Shown here: positions 25,414 through 34,688 of the stretch, piece after piece
Numbering within the stretch: the first letter of the stretch is position 1
Layout of the letters: each line of letters opens with the position of its first letter
Assembly (NCBI RefSeq): GCF_040144835.1
Contig: NZ_CP151632.1
Coordinates: 1,612,001-1,676,000 of the forward strand
Reading direction: 5' to 3'
Origin: Microbacterium sp. LWS13-1.2
GTDB taxonomy: Bacteria > Actinomycetota > Actinomycetes > Actinomycetales > Microbacteriaceae
Length of the DNA: 64,000 bases
Program-made: the position numbers and the translations under genes
The notes under the pieces: model-generated
Told to the model about the DNA's origin: nothing
The model's database searches: none
What the model saw: the letters and a program-made list of their open reading frames with translations, nothing else

Positions 25414-27009
25414 ATGACCGCCTACAACGACGACATCGAAGCCATCCGGGCGCTCAAGGAGCAGCACGGCTCCAACTGGGACGCCATCGACCCCGAGTCC
25501 GCCGCCCGCATGCGGGCGCAGAACCGCTTCCGGACGGGACTCGAGATCGCTCAGTACACGGCCGACATCATGCGCCGCGACATGGCCGAGTACGACGCTG
25601 ACTCGTCGGTCTACACCCAGTCGCTCGGCGTGTGGCACGGCTTCATCGGGCAGCAGAAGCTCATTTCGATCAAGAAGCACCTGAAAAGCACGAACAAGCG
25701 CTACCTCTACCTGTCGGGCTGGATGGTCGCCGCGCTGCGCTCGGAGTTCGGCCCCCTTCCCGACCAGTCGATGCACGAGAAGACATCGGTGCCGGCCCTG
25801 ATCGAGGAGCTCTACACCTTCCTCCGCCAGGCCGACGCCCGCGAGCTCGACCTGCTCTTCACGAAGCTCGACGACGCGCGCGTCGCCGGCGACGAGACCG
25901 CCGTCGAGTTCATCCAGTCGCAGATCGACAGCTACGAGACCCACGTCGTGCCGATCATCGCCGACATCGACGCCGGCTTCGGCAATCCCGAGGCCACCTA
26001 TCTCCTCGCCAAGAAGATGATCGAGGCGGGCGCGTGCGCCATCCAGATCGAGAATCAGGTGTCGGATGAGAAGCAGTGCGGCCACCAGGACGGCAAGGTC
26101 ACCGTCCCGCACGAGGACTTCATCGCGAAGCTCACCGCGGTCCGCTACGCGTTCCTCGAGCTCGGCATCGACAACGGCATCATCGTCGCCCGCACCGACT
26201 CGCTCGGTGCCGGCCTCACGCAGAAGCTCGCGGTGACGCACGAGCCCGGCGACCTCGGCGATCTGTACAACTCCTTCCTCGACGTCGAAGAAATCTCGGC
26301 GGGCGATCTCGGCAACGGCGACGTCGTCATCAAGCGCGACGGCAGGCTGCTGCGCCCCAAGCGCCTGGCCAGCAACCTGTACCAGTTCCGCTCCGGAACC
26401 GGTGAGGAGCGCGTCGTGCTGGACTGCATCACGTCGCTGCGCAACGGTGCCGACCTGCTGTGGATCGAGACAGAGAAGCCGCACGTGGAGCAGATCGCCG
26501 GCATGGTCGACGCGATCCGCGCCGAGGTCCCGAACGCGAAGCTCGTCTACAACAACAGCCCGTCGTTCAACTGGACGCTCAGCTTCCGCCACCAGGCGTA
26601 CGATCTGCTCGCGGAGCAGGGCGAGGACGTCTCGGCCTACGAGCGCGGCGACCTGATGAACGTCCAGTACGACGACACCGAGCTGGCGCGGCTGGCCGAC
26701 GAGAAGATCCGCACGTTCCAGCGTGAGGGTTCCGCCCGCGCCGGGATCTTCCATCACCTCATCACGCTCCCGACCTACCACACCGCGGCCCTGTCGACCG
26801 ACGACCTCGCCAAGGGCTACTTCGGCGACGAGGGCATGCTCGCCTACGTGAAGGGTGTGCAGCGTCGCGAGATCCGCGAGGGCATCGCCACGGTCAAGCA
26901 CCAGAACATGGCCGGAAGCGACATCGGCGACAACCACAAGGAGTACTTCGCCGGCGACGCGGCCCTGAAGGCCGGCGGCCAGCACAACACGATGAACCAG
27001 TTCAACTGA
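25414..27009 (+). CDS. aceA: Isocitrate lyase
   Basis: Cleaves isocitrate to succinate and glyoxylate, 531 aa. The catalytic motif reads SDEKQCGHQDGK (KKCGH in the mycobacterial 428-aa enzyme), and the longer length and many blocks, for example SVYTQSLGVWHGFIGQQK and GSDIGDNHKEYFAGDAALK, fit the longer isoform known from pseudomonads rather than the shorter mycobacterial ICL1. This subfamily call is from memory of those sequences. IIADIDAGFGNPEATY supplies the metal-binding aspartates. It forms an operon with aceB and is followed by a strong terminator. Confidence 0.96.
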   Translation: MTAYNDDIEAIRALKEQHGSNWDAIDPESAARMRAQNRFRTGLEIAQYTADIMRRDMAEYDADSSVYTQSLGVWHGFIGQQKLISIKKHLKSTNKRYLYLSGWMVAALRSEFGPLPDQSMHEKTSVPALIEELYTFLRQADARELDLLFTKLDDARVAGDETAVEFIQSQIDSYETHVVPIIADIDAGFGNPEATYLLAKKMIEAGACAIQIENQVSDEKQCGHQDGKVTVPHEDFIAKLTAVRYAFLELGIDNGIIVARTDSLGAGLTQKLAVTHEPGDLGDLYNSFLDVEEISAGDLGNGDVVIKRDGRLLRPKRLASNLYQFRSGTGEERVVLDCITSLRNGADLLWIETEKPHVEQIAGMVDAIRAEVPNAKLVYNNSPSFNWTLSFRHQAYDLLAEQGEDVSAYERGDLMNVQYDDTELARLADEKIRTFQREGSARAGIFHHLITLPTYHTAALSTDDLAKGYFGDEGMLAYVKGVQRREIREGIATVKHQNMAGSDIGDNHKEYFAGDAALKAGGQHNTMNQFN

Positions 27010-27030
27010 TCGACGGCGACCACTGAAGAC

Positions 27031-27070
27031 GATGGATGCCTCGGACCACCCGGTCCGAGGCATCCGTCGT
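27031..27070. terminator. Strong bidirectional stem-loop after aceA
   Basis: GGATGCCTCGGACC at 27034-27047 pairs with GGTCCGAGGCATCC at 27052-27065 around a 4-nt loop, between convergent aceA and the response-regulator gene. No long T-run, as is common in high-GC actinobacteria. Confidence 0.75.
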
Positions 27071-27103
27071 TGCACGCACTGCCGCGTGAGAGTCGCCGAG
27101 CGG

Positions 27104-27736
27104 CTACGCGAGAAGCCCGCGCTCCATCGCCAGCGTCACGGCGCGGGTGCGGTCGGCGACGCCGAGCTTCTCGAAGACCTTCAGCAGGTGGGTCTTCACG
27201 GTCGATTCGCCGATCCCGAGCGCCACGGCGATCTGCTTGTTGCTGAGCCCCGTGGCGACCAGCCGCAGCACGTCGGTCTCGCGCGCCGTGAGCACGGTGC
27301 CGGGCTCGGGCCGCCGCATCCGTTCGACGAGGCGCACCGCCACCTGCGGCGAGAGCGCCGACTGCCCGGCCGCCACCGAGCGGATGCCGGCGACGATCTC
27401 GGCCTGTGGCGCGGCCTTGAGCAGATACCCCGACGCACCGGCCTCGATCGCCGCGAGGATCTGGTCGTCGGACTCGTACGTCGTGAGGATCAGCACGCGC
27501 GGCACGGGGTCGCCGGCTTCTCCCCCGGCGATCCGCGCGGTCGCGGCGACGCCGTCCACGTGCGGCATGCGCAGGTCCATCAGCACGACGTCCGGACGGG
27601 TCGCGGCGGCGAGGCGCACGGCTTCGTCGCCATCGGATGCCTCGCCCACGACCTCGAAGCCGGGCTCGTCCGACAGCAGCCCGGCGAGTCCGGCGCGCAC
27701 GACCGGGTGATCGTCGGCGATGAGCAGCCGGATCAT
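27104..27736 (-). CDS. NarL/LuxR-family response regulator
   Basis: DNA-binding response regulator of 210 aa. The receiver domain (1-120) has acidic pocket IADDHPVVRAG, phospho-acceptor Asp in PDVVLMDLRMPHVDG, Thr in LILTTY and Lys in GYLLKAAP. The C-terminal LuxR HTH is LTARETDVLRLVATGLSNKQIAVALGIGESTVKTHLLKVF. The start at 27736 overlaps the kinase stop by 4 bp. With the kinase and the adjacent ABC exporter genes it resembles cell-envelope or antibiotic stress systems; the signal is unknown. Confidence 0.93.
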   Translation of the reverse strand: MIRLLIADDHPVVRAGLAGLLSDEPGFEVVGEASDGDEAVRLAAATRPDVVLMDLRMPHVDGVAATARIAGGEAGDPVPRVLILTTYESDDQILAAIEAGASGYLLKAAPQAEIVAGIRSVAAGQSALSPQVAVRLVERMRRPEPGTVLTARETDVLRLVATGLSNKQIAVALGIGESTVKTHLLKVFEKLGVADRTRAVTLAMERGLLA

Positions 27737-28935
27737 GAAGCCTCCTCCTTCGCATCCAGGACTGCATCCTCTCGAGCCGGCCGAAGCTGCACGCGCAGCG
27801 TCGTCCCGTGCCCCGCGGTCGAGGCGACCTGGATCGTGCCACCGGCGAGCGCCACGCGCTCCCGCATGCCGTCGAGCCCGAATCCGGCACCCGTCGCGTC
27901 GGGCTCGAACCCGCGTCCGTCGTCGGCGACCTCGAGCGACGCGGTGCCGCCGGGGTCCACGTGCACCCGCACCTCGACGAGGTCGGCCTCGGCGTGTTTC
28001 GCGGCATTCGACAGGGCCTCCTGAAGACACCGCAGCAGCACGACCTGAGTCTCGCGGTCGAGCTCGCCCTCCACCCCTGCCGTGTCGAGCACGATGGCCC
28101 CCCGGCCCTGCGCACGGAAGCGCTCCACGAGGCGCTCGACCGCCGCGGCGAACGCGGGCTCGCGCGGCACAGCGGCCGTGCGGGCGACCAGGGCACGGGC
28201 CTCGGCGAGAGCGTCGCGCGCGACCTGCTCGACGGTCGCGATCGTCGAGGCGGCGGCATCCGTCTGTCCCTCACGCGACTGCCGGCCGGCCCGCTCCGCG
28301 AAGATCACCAGTCCGGCGAGGGTCTGTGCGAGCGTGTCATGGATGTCGCGGGCCAGGCGCTCGCGCTCGGCGGAAGCACCCCGCTCGCGGCTGAGCGCCT
28401 CCACCTGGCCCTGGGCGGCCGTCAGCTCGGCGAGCAGCCGTTCGCGCTCCTCGCCGTACTCGGCGATCTGCGCGATCCACAGCCCGATCGCGATCGCGAA
28501 CGAGAGCGAGAAGACAGCGGTTGTCGCTCCCGCGAGGAACGACTGCAGGTTCGGGCCATAGCCGAAGCTCGCACCCACGAACACGCTTCCCGCGATGACC
28601 GCGGATCCGCCGATCCCTCGGCGCCGGGAGTCGCCGACCACCCACACGAGCGGGTAGGCGAGCGTCTGCAGCATGGCCATGAACGGCGCGGCACCGGCGC
28701 CGATCCCGACCGCCACCGCCGCCACCGAGAGGAACGCGGGATACCGCCACGCCGCCCGCGGCGGCTCGACGGCGTCGCGGCCGATCAGCGCGTACGCCGC
28801 CGCGAAGACGACGATCGCGGCGAGCGCGATCGCTGTGCGGGCGGCGGTCACGGGCGGGAAGAGGAACACCAGCGCGACGGCGATCACCGTCGAGACGATC
28901 GCCACGATCGCGTCCCACCGGCGCTTGCTCAGCAT
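27733..28935 (-). CDS. Sensor histidine kinase (HisKA_3 type)
   Basis: Membrane kinase partner of the downstream response regulator, 400 aa from ATG 28935 (the frame opens 17 codons earlier). Residues 1-160 contain about five to six hydrophobic segments without an obvious extracellular domain, as in intramembrane-sensing kinases. The dimerisation domain has ERERLARDIHDTLAQTLAGL with the phospho-acceptor His, and the ATPase domain NAAKHA, VADDGRGF and GFGLDGMRERV. ATGA overlap with the regulator gene fixes the pair. It starts 75 bp after the stop of the ABC permease gene, so all four genes may be one operon. Confidence 0.92.
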   Translation of the reverse strand: MLSKRRWDAIVAIVSTVIAVALVFLFPPVTAARTAIALAAIVVFAAAYALIGRDAVEPPRAAWRYPAFLSVAAVAVGIGAGAAPFMAMLQTLAYPLVWVVGDSRRRGIGGSAVIAGSVFVGASFGYGPNLQSFLAGATTAVFSLSFAIAIGLWIAQIAEYGEERERLLAELTAAQGQVEALSRERGASAERERLARDIHDTLAQTLAGLVIFAERAGRQSREGQTDAAASTIATVEQVARDALAEARALVARTAAVPREPAFAAAVERLVERFRAQGRGAIVLDTAGVEGELDRETQVVLLRCLQEALSNAAKHAEADLVEVRVHVDPGGTASLEVADDGRGFEPDATGAGFGLDGMRERVALAGGTIQVASTAGHGTTLRVQLRPAREDAVLDAKEEAS

Positions 28936-29010
28936 GGCGCCCCACCCTTCCCCGCCTCCGACGACCAGCGCCCGCCTCCGCACCATCGCGGCGGTTCGGG
29001 CATCGTCAGG

Positions 29011-29886
29011 CTACGCGTCGCGACGGATCCACCGGAAGGTGACGCGCGAGAGCACGAGACCGACGACGAGCCAGACAGCCAGCGCGATCGCCACCCCGGC
29101 GAGATCCCACTCGCCGTTCTGCTCGAGGGCCGCGTACTCCTCGGGGAGGAAGACGGCCCGCATCCCCTGCGCCATCCACTTAAGCGGGAACAGCCCGGCT
29201 ACGTTCTGCAGCCACTCCGGCAGCTGCGAGAACGTCAGGTACACGCCCGAGATGAACTGCAGCGCCAGCGCGATCGGCACGACGACGGCGGTCGCGCTCT
29301 TGGCGGTGCGAGGCACGGCCGACAGCGCGACACCGATCAGCGCCGAGGTCGTGATGCCGAGCACGAACACCCAGGCGAACGTCGCCCAGCGCTCGGGTTC
29401 GGTGGGAAGCTCGACGCCCAGCACGAGCGATGCGAACAGGAGCAGCAGCGCGGACTGCAGCACACCGGTCACCAGAACCTGCCCGATCTTGCCGATGAAG
29501 TAGCTCACCGGCGACAGCGGGGTGCCGCCGAGCCGCTTGAGCATGCCGTCGGAGCGTTCGATCGCGATGTCCATCGCGAGGTTCTGGAAGCCCGACAGTA
29601 GCAGGCCGGCCGCGATCATGCCGGGGAGGTACAGCTGGGCCATCGAGATCGGGGGCACCCCGGGTGAGATCTGCACGTCGCCATCCGACCCGAATGCGAC
29701 GCTGAACAGCCCCAGCATGAAGATCGGGAACAGGAAGGTGAAGAAGAGGGTGTCGCCCGAGCGGAAGTACTGCAGCAGTTCGAAGCGGGCCCGCCAGAGG
29801 CCCACCGCCAGCAGACCGCGCCGCCGAGTGCCGCCGGCCGCGCCACTTCGCGCGCTCGAGGATGGGCTCTGCATCGTGACGCTCAT
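29011..29886 (-). CDS. ABC-2 type transporter permease
   Basis: Membrane subunit of an exporter, 291 aa, start at 29886 overlapping the ATPase stop by 4 bp. Six hydrophobic segments; the first follows FRSGDTLFFTFLFPIFMLG, and IERSDGMLKRLGGTPLSP is the conserved ABC2_membrane loop, also QFISGVYLTFSQLPEWLQ. This is the DrrB-like class linked to drug or lipid export in actinobacteria. Together with the ATPase and the two-component system it looks like a BceAB/LiaFSR-like stress module in layout, though not in sequence family. Confidence 0.9.
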   Translation of the reverse strand: MSVTMQSPSSSARSGAAGGTRRRGLLAVGLWRARFELLQYFRSGDTLFFTFLFPIFMLGLFSVAFGSDGDVQISPGVPPISMAQLYLPGMIAAGLLLSGFQNLAMDIAIERSDGMLKRLGGTPLSPVSYFIGKIGQVLVTGVLQSALLLLFASLVLGVELPTEPERWATFAWVFVLGITTSALIGVALSAVPRTAKSATAVVVPIALALQFISGVYLTFSQLPEWLQNVAGLFPLKWMAQGMRAVFLPEEYAALEQNGEWDLAGVAIALAVWLVVGLVLSRVTFRWIRRDA

Positions 29887-30782
29887 CGTCCTGCTCCCTT
29901 CGCAGCGACCGCATCGGATGCGGTGGCGGATGTCTCGGCCTCGGCCTCGGCCACCAGCCCGAGGTAGATGTCCTCGAGGCTGGGCCGCACGATCTCGAGC
30001 TCTTCCGGTGCCGCACCCAGGCGTGCGGCCAGCGCCGTGGTGAACCCGAACGGGTCGTCGGTGCGCTCCTCCCGCAGCATCCCGGCCTCCACCCACCTCA
30101 CGACCGGCACGCGCGCCTCGGCGCCGCCGAACCCCGCGAGCGGGCCGATCGCCTGCATGCGGCCGGCGGCGATCACGGCGACCCGGTCGGCGAGCTGCGC
30201 GGCCTCGTCGAGGTAGTGGGTCGTGAGCAGGATCGTGGTGCCGTCGGTCTGTAGGCGACGGATCAGGTCCCAGAACTCTCGCCGCGCGTGCGGGTCGAAG
30301 CCGGTCGTCGGCTCGTCGAGGAACAGCAGCTCGGGCCGCCCGATGATGCCGAGTGCGACGTCGACGCGCCGCTGCTGACCGCCGGAGAGCTTCGAGATGC
30401 GGGTCTTGGCCTGCGCCTCGAGGCCGACCGCCGCGATCACCTCGTCGACGTCACGTGGGTCGGGGTAGAACCCCGCGAACTGCCGCAGCTGCTCCCGCAC
30501 GGTGACCGGCCCCGAGATCCCCGCCGACTGCAGGACGATGCCGACCCGCGCCTTGAGGTCGAGCCCTCCCGTCGCGGGGTCGACGCCCAGCACTTCGACC
30601 TCGCCGCCCGACCGGCGACGGTACCCCTCGAGGATCTCGACGGTCGTCGACTTGCCCGCGCCGTTCGGCCCGAGCAGCGCGAACGTCTCGCCCTGCGCGA
30701 TGTCGAACGACACCCCGTCGACGACAGCACGGCCGCCGTATGTCTTGCGCAGGTTCCGCACCCGCACCGCCTGTGTCTGCAT
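29883..30782 (-). CDS. ABC transporter ATP-binding protein (DrrA type)
   Basis: ATPase of the two-gene exporter, 299 aa. Walker A LLGPNGAGKSTTVEILEG, Q-loop VGIVLQSAGIS, signature KLSGGQQRRVDVALG, Walker B LLFLDEPTTGFDPHAR, H-loop LLTTHYLDEAAQLADRV. The C-terminal extension of about 80 residues is typical of DrrA-like ATPases. First gene of a minus-strand set that continues into the permease and the two-component system. The substrate is not evident. Confidence 0.93.
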   Translation of the reverse strand: MQTQAVRVRNLRKTYGGRAVVDGVSFDIAQGETFALLGPNGAGKSTTVEILEGYRRRSGGEVEVLGVDPATGGLDLKARVGIVLQSAGISGPVTVREQLRQFAGFYPDPRDVDEVIAAVGLEAQAKTRISKLSGGQQRRVDVALGIIGRPELLFLDEPTTGFDPHARREFWDLIRRLQTDGTTILLTTHYLDEAAQLADRVAVIAAGRMQAIGPLAGFGGAEARVPVVRWVEAGMLREERTDDPFGFTTALAARLGAAPEELEIVRPSLEDIYLGLVAEAEAETSATASDAVAAKGAGR

Positions 30783-30892
30783 GGTTCCAGACTGGCGGTG
30801 AGCGGATGCCGCGCCCAGCCGTCATCCGCTGGAGGAGGCATCCCCCATTCGGTGGATGCGGCGCCTGTCCAGGTCAGGGTTCGCCGCAGGTC

Positions 30893-31240
30893 TCAGCCGG
30901 CCGGAAACTGCCGGGAGGCGACGACCACGGGCGCGACCGGGGCGGCTGCGGCATCCGCTCGCTCCTCGGCGCGGAGCAGTCGCTGCCCGCGGATGCCGCC
31001 CGCCAGCGCCCATGCGAGCAGCCAGACGCCGGAGCCCACCGTGATGACGGCTGCGGCGCGCAGTCCCGCGTCGGGATCGAGCAGTACGACCAGGGCGATG
31101 AGCGATAGCACGCCGCCGACGATCGCACCGGTGGCGCCGATCCTCGTGAGCATGCACCCGCGCGCGAGCCACCAGGCGATTCCGCCCGCGGCGACGAGCA
31201 CGATGGCGAGCACGACGGCTCCCCAGATCCAGGCGTCCAC
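30893..31240 (-). CDS. Small membrane protein of unknown function
   Basis: Protein of 115 aa with three hydrophobic stretches (about 5-25, 35-55, 62-83) and a polar, alanine-rich tail. No family was recognised. It lies 110 bp upstream of the ABC ATPase start on the same strand and is divergent from the aminotransferase gene. Coding is supported by codon bias and the membrane pattern only. Confidence 0.6.
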   Translation of the reverse strand: MDAWIWGAVVLAIVLVAAGGIAWWLARGCMLTRIGATGAIVGGVLSLIALVVLLDPDAGLRAAAVITVGSGVWLLAWALAGGIRGQRLLRAEERADAAAAPVAPVVVASRQFPAG

Positions 31241-31385
31241 GAGGCACAGGGTACCGTGCGCTCGTGGCGCCCGGTAGCCCGCCGTCGGACGTTCCGTCGC
31301 GCCCGCCGGGCATCGCGCACAGTCACGGGCCGGTCGAGGGCGATTGTCCGCTGACCGCGACGCGCGCGCGGACTACGCTCGAAGC

Positions 31386-32606
31386 GTGACAGAACGCGCA
31401 CCGCTCACCCGTACGCCCACGCTCTCCCGCAAGCTCAGCGCCATCGCCGAGTCGGCGACCCTCAAGGTCGATGCCAAGGCCAAGGCCCTGCAGGCCGCCG
31501 GACGGCCGGTCATCTCGTATGCGGCCGGCGAGCCCGACTTCGCGACGCCGCAGTTCATCGTGGATGCCGCCGCCGAGGCGCTGCACAACCCGGCGAACTT
31601 CCGCTACACGCCGGCGGCGGGTCTGCCGGTGCTCCGCGAGGCGATCGCGGCGAAGACGCTGCGCGACTCCGGCCTCGAGGTGGACCCGTCTCAGATCATC
31701 GTCACCAACGGCGGCAAGCAGGCCGTCTACCAGGCCTTCCAGACCGTGGTGAACCCGGGCGACGAAGTGCTGCTGCCGGCCCCGTACTGGACGACCTACC
31801 CGGAGGCGATCGCCCTGGCCGACGGCATCCCGGTCGAGGTTTTCGCCGGCGCCGACCAGGACTACAAGGTGACCGTCGCGCAGCTCGAGGCCGCACGCAC
31901 CGACCGCACGACGGCGCTCGTGTTCGTGTCGCCGTCGAACCCGACCGGCTCGGTGTACACGGCCGAGGAGACCGCGGCGATCGGCGAGTGGGCCGTCGAG
32001 CACGGCATCTGGATCATCTCCGACGAGATCTACCAGAACCTGGTCTACGAAGGCACCCGCGCCGTCTCGATCGTGGAGGCGGTTCCGGCTGCCGCGGCCC
32101 AGACGATCCTCGTCAACGGCGTCGCGAAGACCTACGCGATGACCGGCTGGCGCCTCGGGTGGATGGTCGGGCCGCAGGCGGCGATCAAGATCGCCGGCAA
32201 CCTCCAGTCGCACCTGTGCTCGAACGTCAACAACATCGCGCAGCGCGCGGCGCTCGCGGCGCTCACCGGCCCGCAGGACGAGGTCGAGCAGATGCGTCAG
32301 GCCTTCGATCGCCGTCGCCGCACGATCGTGACCGAGCTGTCGAAGATCGACGGCGTCGAGGTGCCCACCCCGCTGGGCGCGTTCTACGTCTATCCCGACG
32401 TGCGCGGCCTGCTCGGCCGCGAGTGGGCGGGCAAGACGCCCACGACCTCGCTCGAGCTCGCCGACCTCATCCTCGAAGAGGCCGAGGTCGCCGTCGTGCC
32501 CGGTGAGGCCTTCGGCCCGTCGGGCTACCTGCGCCTCTCGTACGCACTCGGAGACGACGCGCTCCTCGAGGGCGTGCAGCGCCTGCAGCGCCTCTTCGCG
32601 TCGTAG
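31386..32606 (+). CDS. aspC: Class I pyridoxal-phosphate aminotransferase (aspartate type)
   Basis: Cytosolic aminotransferase of 406 aa from GTG 31386. [48 protein letters not shown] region ([11 protein letters not shown]), [26 protein letters not shown] and the Schiff-base lysine motif [20 protein letters not shown] define the subgroup Ib aspartate aminotransferases of actinobacteria. It provides aspartate/oxaloacetate exchange and possibly prephenate transamination. In relatives this gene usually lies beside tRNA-Trp/secE; here it is 20 kb away (see findings). Confidence 0.94.
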   Translation: MTERAPLTRTPTLSRKLSAIAESATLKVDAKAKALQAAGRPVISYAAGEPDFATPQFIVDAAAEALHNPANFRYTPAAGLPVLREAIAAKTLRDSGLEVDPSQIIVTNGGKQAVYQAFQTVVNPGDEVLLPAPYWTTYPEAIALADGIPVEVFAGADQDYKVTVAQLEAARTDRTTALVFVSPSNPTGSVYTAEETAAIGEWAVEHGIWIISDEIYQNLVYEGTRAVSIVEAVPAAAAQTILVNGVAKTYAMTGWRLGWMVGPQAAIKIAGNLQSHLCSNVNNIAQRAALAALTGPQDEVEQMRQAFDRRRRTIVTELSKIDGVEVPTPLGAFYVYPDVRGLLGREWAGKTPTTSLELADLILEEAEVAVVPGEAFGPSGYLRLSYALGDDALLEGVQRLQRLFAS

Positions 32607-32615
32607 CCGACGACG

Positions 32616-32660
32616 TCACAGAACGCGGATGCCTCGGTTCGAGGCATCCGCGTTCTGCGT
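32616..32660. terminator. Perfect 18-bp hairpin between convergent aspC and murB
   Basis: Arms at 32619-32636 and 32640-32657 pair without mismatch around a GTT loop (arm begins CAGAACGCGG). It lies between the aspC stop (32606) and the murB stop (32680). No T-run; probably a bidirectional terminator. Confidence 0.75.
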
Positions 32661-32679
32661 CCGGCTCCCGCGCGAGGGA

Positions 32680-33816
32680 CTAGAGCTCGACGTTCAGGAG
32701 CACGGGCTCGGGCTGGAGCACCAGGCCGAACTCGGACTGCACGCGGCCCTGGATGAAGCGGGCGAGCTCGGCGAGCTCGGCGGCGGTGGCGCTGCCGCGG
32801 TTGGTGAGGGCCAGCGCGTGCTTGGTCGAGAGGCCGGCGCGCGAGCGTGGCAGCTTGAATCCCTTGCGCACGCCGGCGTGCTCGATCAGCCATCCGGCGC
32901 TCACCTTGACATCGGATCGGACGGTCGACGTCGGCGGCACGTAGCCGTCGAAGTTCGCGAGCGGGATGACGAGCACCGGGTCGAGGTCGGGATGCACCGG
33001 CCAGCGGGGGCACGCGTCGGGAAGCGTGCGCGCGAAGGATGCCGAGACCACCGCGTTCTGGAAGAACGAGCCTGCGCTGTAGGTGTCGGGATCGTCGGCG
33101 TCGAGCACCATGCCCTTGCTGCGGCGGGTCTCGAGGATGCGCTCGCGCACCCAGGCGAGCGTCACCTCGTCGTCGGGACCGAGCCGCAGGGCCGTGCGCA
33201 GCTGGTCGCCGGCGATGCGGCGGGCGCCCGGGCCGACCTCGGGAAGGTCGAGGGTCACCGTGAGGATCACCGCGCGACGGGCGGGCGCCGAGCCGTAGTG
33301 GTGCTTGAGCACCGACGTGCGGAAGCCGAGGCCGAGCTCGGCGGCGGGCACCGTCGACACCTCGCCCGTGGACTCGTCGAGGAGCTCGACCTCGGTGAGC
33401 GTCTGCACGATCTCCTGGCCGTAGGCGCCGATGTTCTGCACGGGCGCGGCGCCGACGGTGCCGGGGATCCCCGACATCGCCTCGACGCCGCCGAGGCCCC
33501 CCTCGACGGCGTACGCGACGAGGGCGTCCCAATCGTGGCCGGCCTGCACCCGCAGGCGCGCGCGTCCGGGCAGCGGCGACGGCATCCGTTCGATGCCCTG
33601 GGTGAGCACGCGCACCACGGTGCCGTCGAACGGCTCGTCGCCGACGAACAGGTTCGAGCCGCCGCCCAGCACGAGCCAGTCATCGCCGGAGGCCCAGACG
33701 TCGCGCAGCACCGCGACCAGCTCGTCGGTCGTCGGTGCGTCGATCATGCGCGCGGGTTCGCCGCCGGTGCGGAGGGTCGTGAGCCGCGACAGCGGAATGG
33801 GGGTGACCTCGGGCAT
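32680..33816 (-). CDS. murB: UDP-N-acetylenolpyruvoylglucosamine reductase
   Basis: FAD enzyme of peptidoglycan precursor synthesis, reducing UDP-GlcNAc-enolpyruvate to UDP-MurNAc, 378 aa. FAD-binding: LTTLRTGGEPARMIDA, WLVLGGGSNLFVGDEPFDG, and GVEAMSGIPGTVGAAPVQNIGAYGQE. The catalytic serine region is YSAGSFFQNAVVSASFA, and GFKLPRSRAGLSTKHALALTNRGSATAAEL is the C-terminal conserved block, the E. coli/type I layout. It follows two MaoC-like genes on the same strand, the usual actinobacterial order. Confidence 0.97.
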   Translation of the reverse strand: MPEVTPIPLSRLTTLRTGGEPARMIDAPTTDELVAVLRDVWASGDDWLVLGGGSNLFVGDEPFDGTVVRVLTQGIERMPSPLPGRARLRVQAGHDWDALVAYAVEGGLGGVEAMSGIPGTVGAAPVQNIGAYGQEIVQTLTEVELLDESTGEVSTVPAAELGLGFRTSVLKHHYGSAPARRAVILTVTLDLPEVGPGARRIAGDQLRTALRLGPDDEVTLAWVRERILETRRSKGMVLDADDPDTYSAGSFFQNAVVSASFARTLPDACPRWPVHPDLDPVLVIPLANFDGYVPPTSTVRSDVKVSAGWLIEHAGVRKGFKLPRSRAGLSTKHALALTNRGSATAAELAELARFIQGRVQSEFGLVLQPEPVLLNVEL

Positions 33817-33819
33817 GCG

Positions 33820-34233
33820 TCAGACGGTCCGGACGCGCACCTGCGCCTTGACCAGCACGGTCGTCTCGTTGAACGAGACCGTGAGGTCGATGCGGGCCGA
33901 TTCCTCGTCGACGGCGCCGACCTTGGCGACGACGGTCACGTCGGCGCCGGTCTCGGAATCGACCACGACGGGCTTGGTGAACCGCACGCCGTACTCGAGG
34001 ATGCGGCCGGTGTCGCCGATCCATGACTCGATCGTGCCGACGGCGAGGCCCATGGTGAGCATGCCGTGCGCGAGGACGCCGGGAAGACCCACCGCGGCAG
34101 CGACGTCGTCGCGGTAGTGGATCGGGTTGAAGTCGCCGGATGCCCCGGCGTAGCGCACGAGGGACTCCCGGGTGAGGTGCACGGTCCGCTCGGCGACGAC
34201 GTCCCCGACGGCGAGGTCTGTCAGCGCGCTCAC
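33820..34233 (-). CDS. MaoC-family dehydratase (HadB-like)
   Basis: Hot-dog-fold hydratase/dehydratase subunit, 137 aa. The hydratase-2 catalytic motif is YAGASGDFNPIHYRDD, with the Asp and His, then GLPGVLAHGMLTMG. It resembles the catalytic subunit HadB of mycobacterial 3-hydroxyacyl-ACP dehydratase. The next gene upstream encodes its likely partner and the two overlap by 4 bp. A role in fatty-acid metabolism is inferred from family and pairing. Confidence 0.88.
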   Translation of the reverse strand: MSALTDLAVGDVVAERTVHLTRESLVRYAGASGDFNPIHYRDDVAAAVGLPGVLAHGMLTMGLAVGTIESWIGDTGRILEYGVRFTKPVVVDSETGADVTVVAKVGAVDEESARIDLTVSFNETTVLVKAQVRVRTV

Positions 34234-34679
34234 TCGTCACCCTCCCCCACGAGCAGGATGGACGTCGCCGTCACGACGTGGTCGCCTGCGGCATCCGTGA
34301 TCTCGGACTCGCTCGTCACCATGGCTGCCGCGCCCATCGCGCGGATGCCGGTGACCGACAGCTTCGCGGTGAGCTCGTCGCCCGCGACGATGGGCCGCGA
34401 GTAACGGAACTTCTGCTCGGCGTGCAGCACGTTCTTCAGGACGATGCCCGAGTCGGGCTCGCCCAGCAGCTGCTGGAGCGTGGCGTCGGTCACCACGATC
34501 GCGAAAGTCGGCGGCGCGACGACGTCGGCATAGCCGAGTGCCTGCGCGGCGGCGGGGTCGCTGTGCTGCGGGTCGTCGGCGAAGACGGCGCGCGAGAACT
34601 CGCGCACCTTCTCTCGACCCACGAGGTAGGGGATCGTCGGCGGGAAGTCGCGGCCGACGAGCTCGGGGTTCACTGGCAC
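34230..34679 (-). CDS. FAS1-type dehydratase-like MaoC N-terminal protein (HadA/UPF0336-like)
   Basis: Hot-dog-fold protein of 149 aa without the D-x4-H catalytic pair, the structural partner type (HadA/HadC). NPELVGRDFPPTIPYLVGREKVREFSRAVFADDP is the typical N-terminus and VAPPTFAIVVTD and VLHAEQKFRYSRPIVAGDEL are conserved blocks. ATGA overlap with the HadB-like gene argues for a heterodimer. Together they precede murB. Confidence 0.88.
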   Translation of the reverse strand: MPVNPELVGRDFPPTIPYLVGREKVREFSRAVFADDPQHSDPAAAQALGYADVVAPPTFAIVVTDATLQQLLGEPDSGIVLKNVLHAEQKFRYSRPIVAGDELTAKLSVTGIRAMGAAAMVTSESEITDAAGDHVVTATSILLVGEGDE

Positions 34680-34688
34680 CTGGCCATC

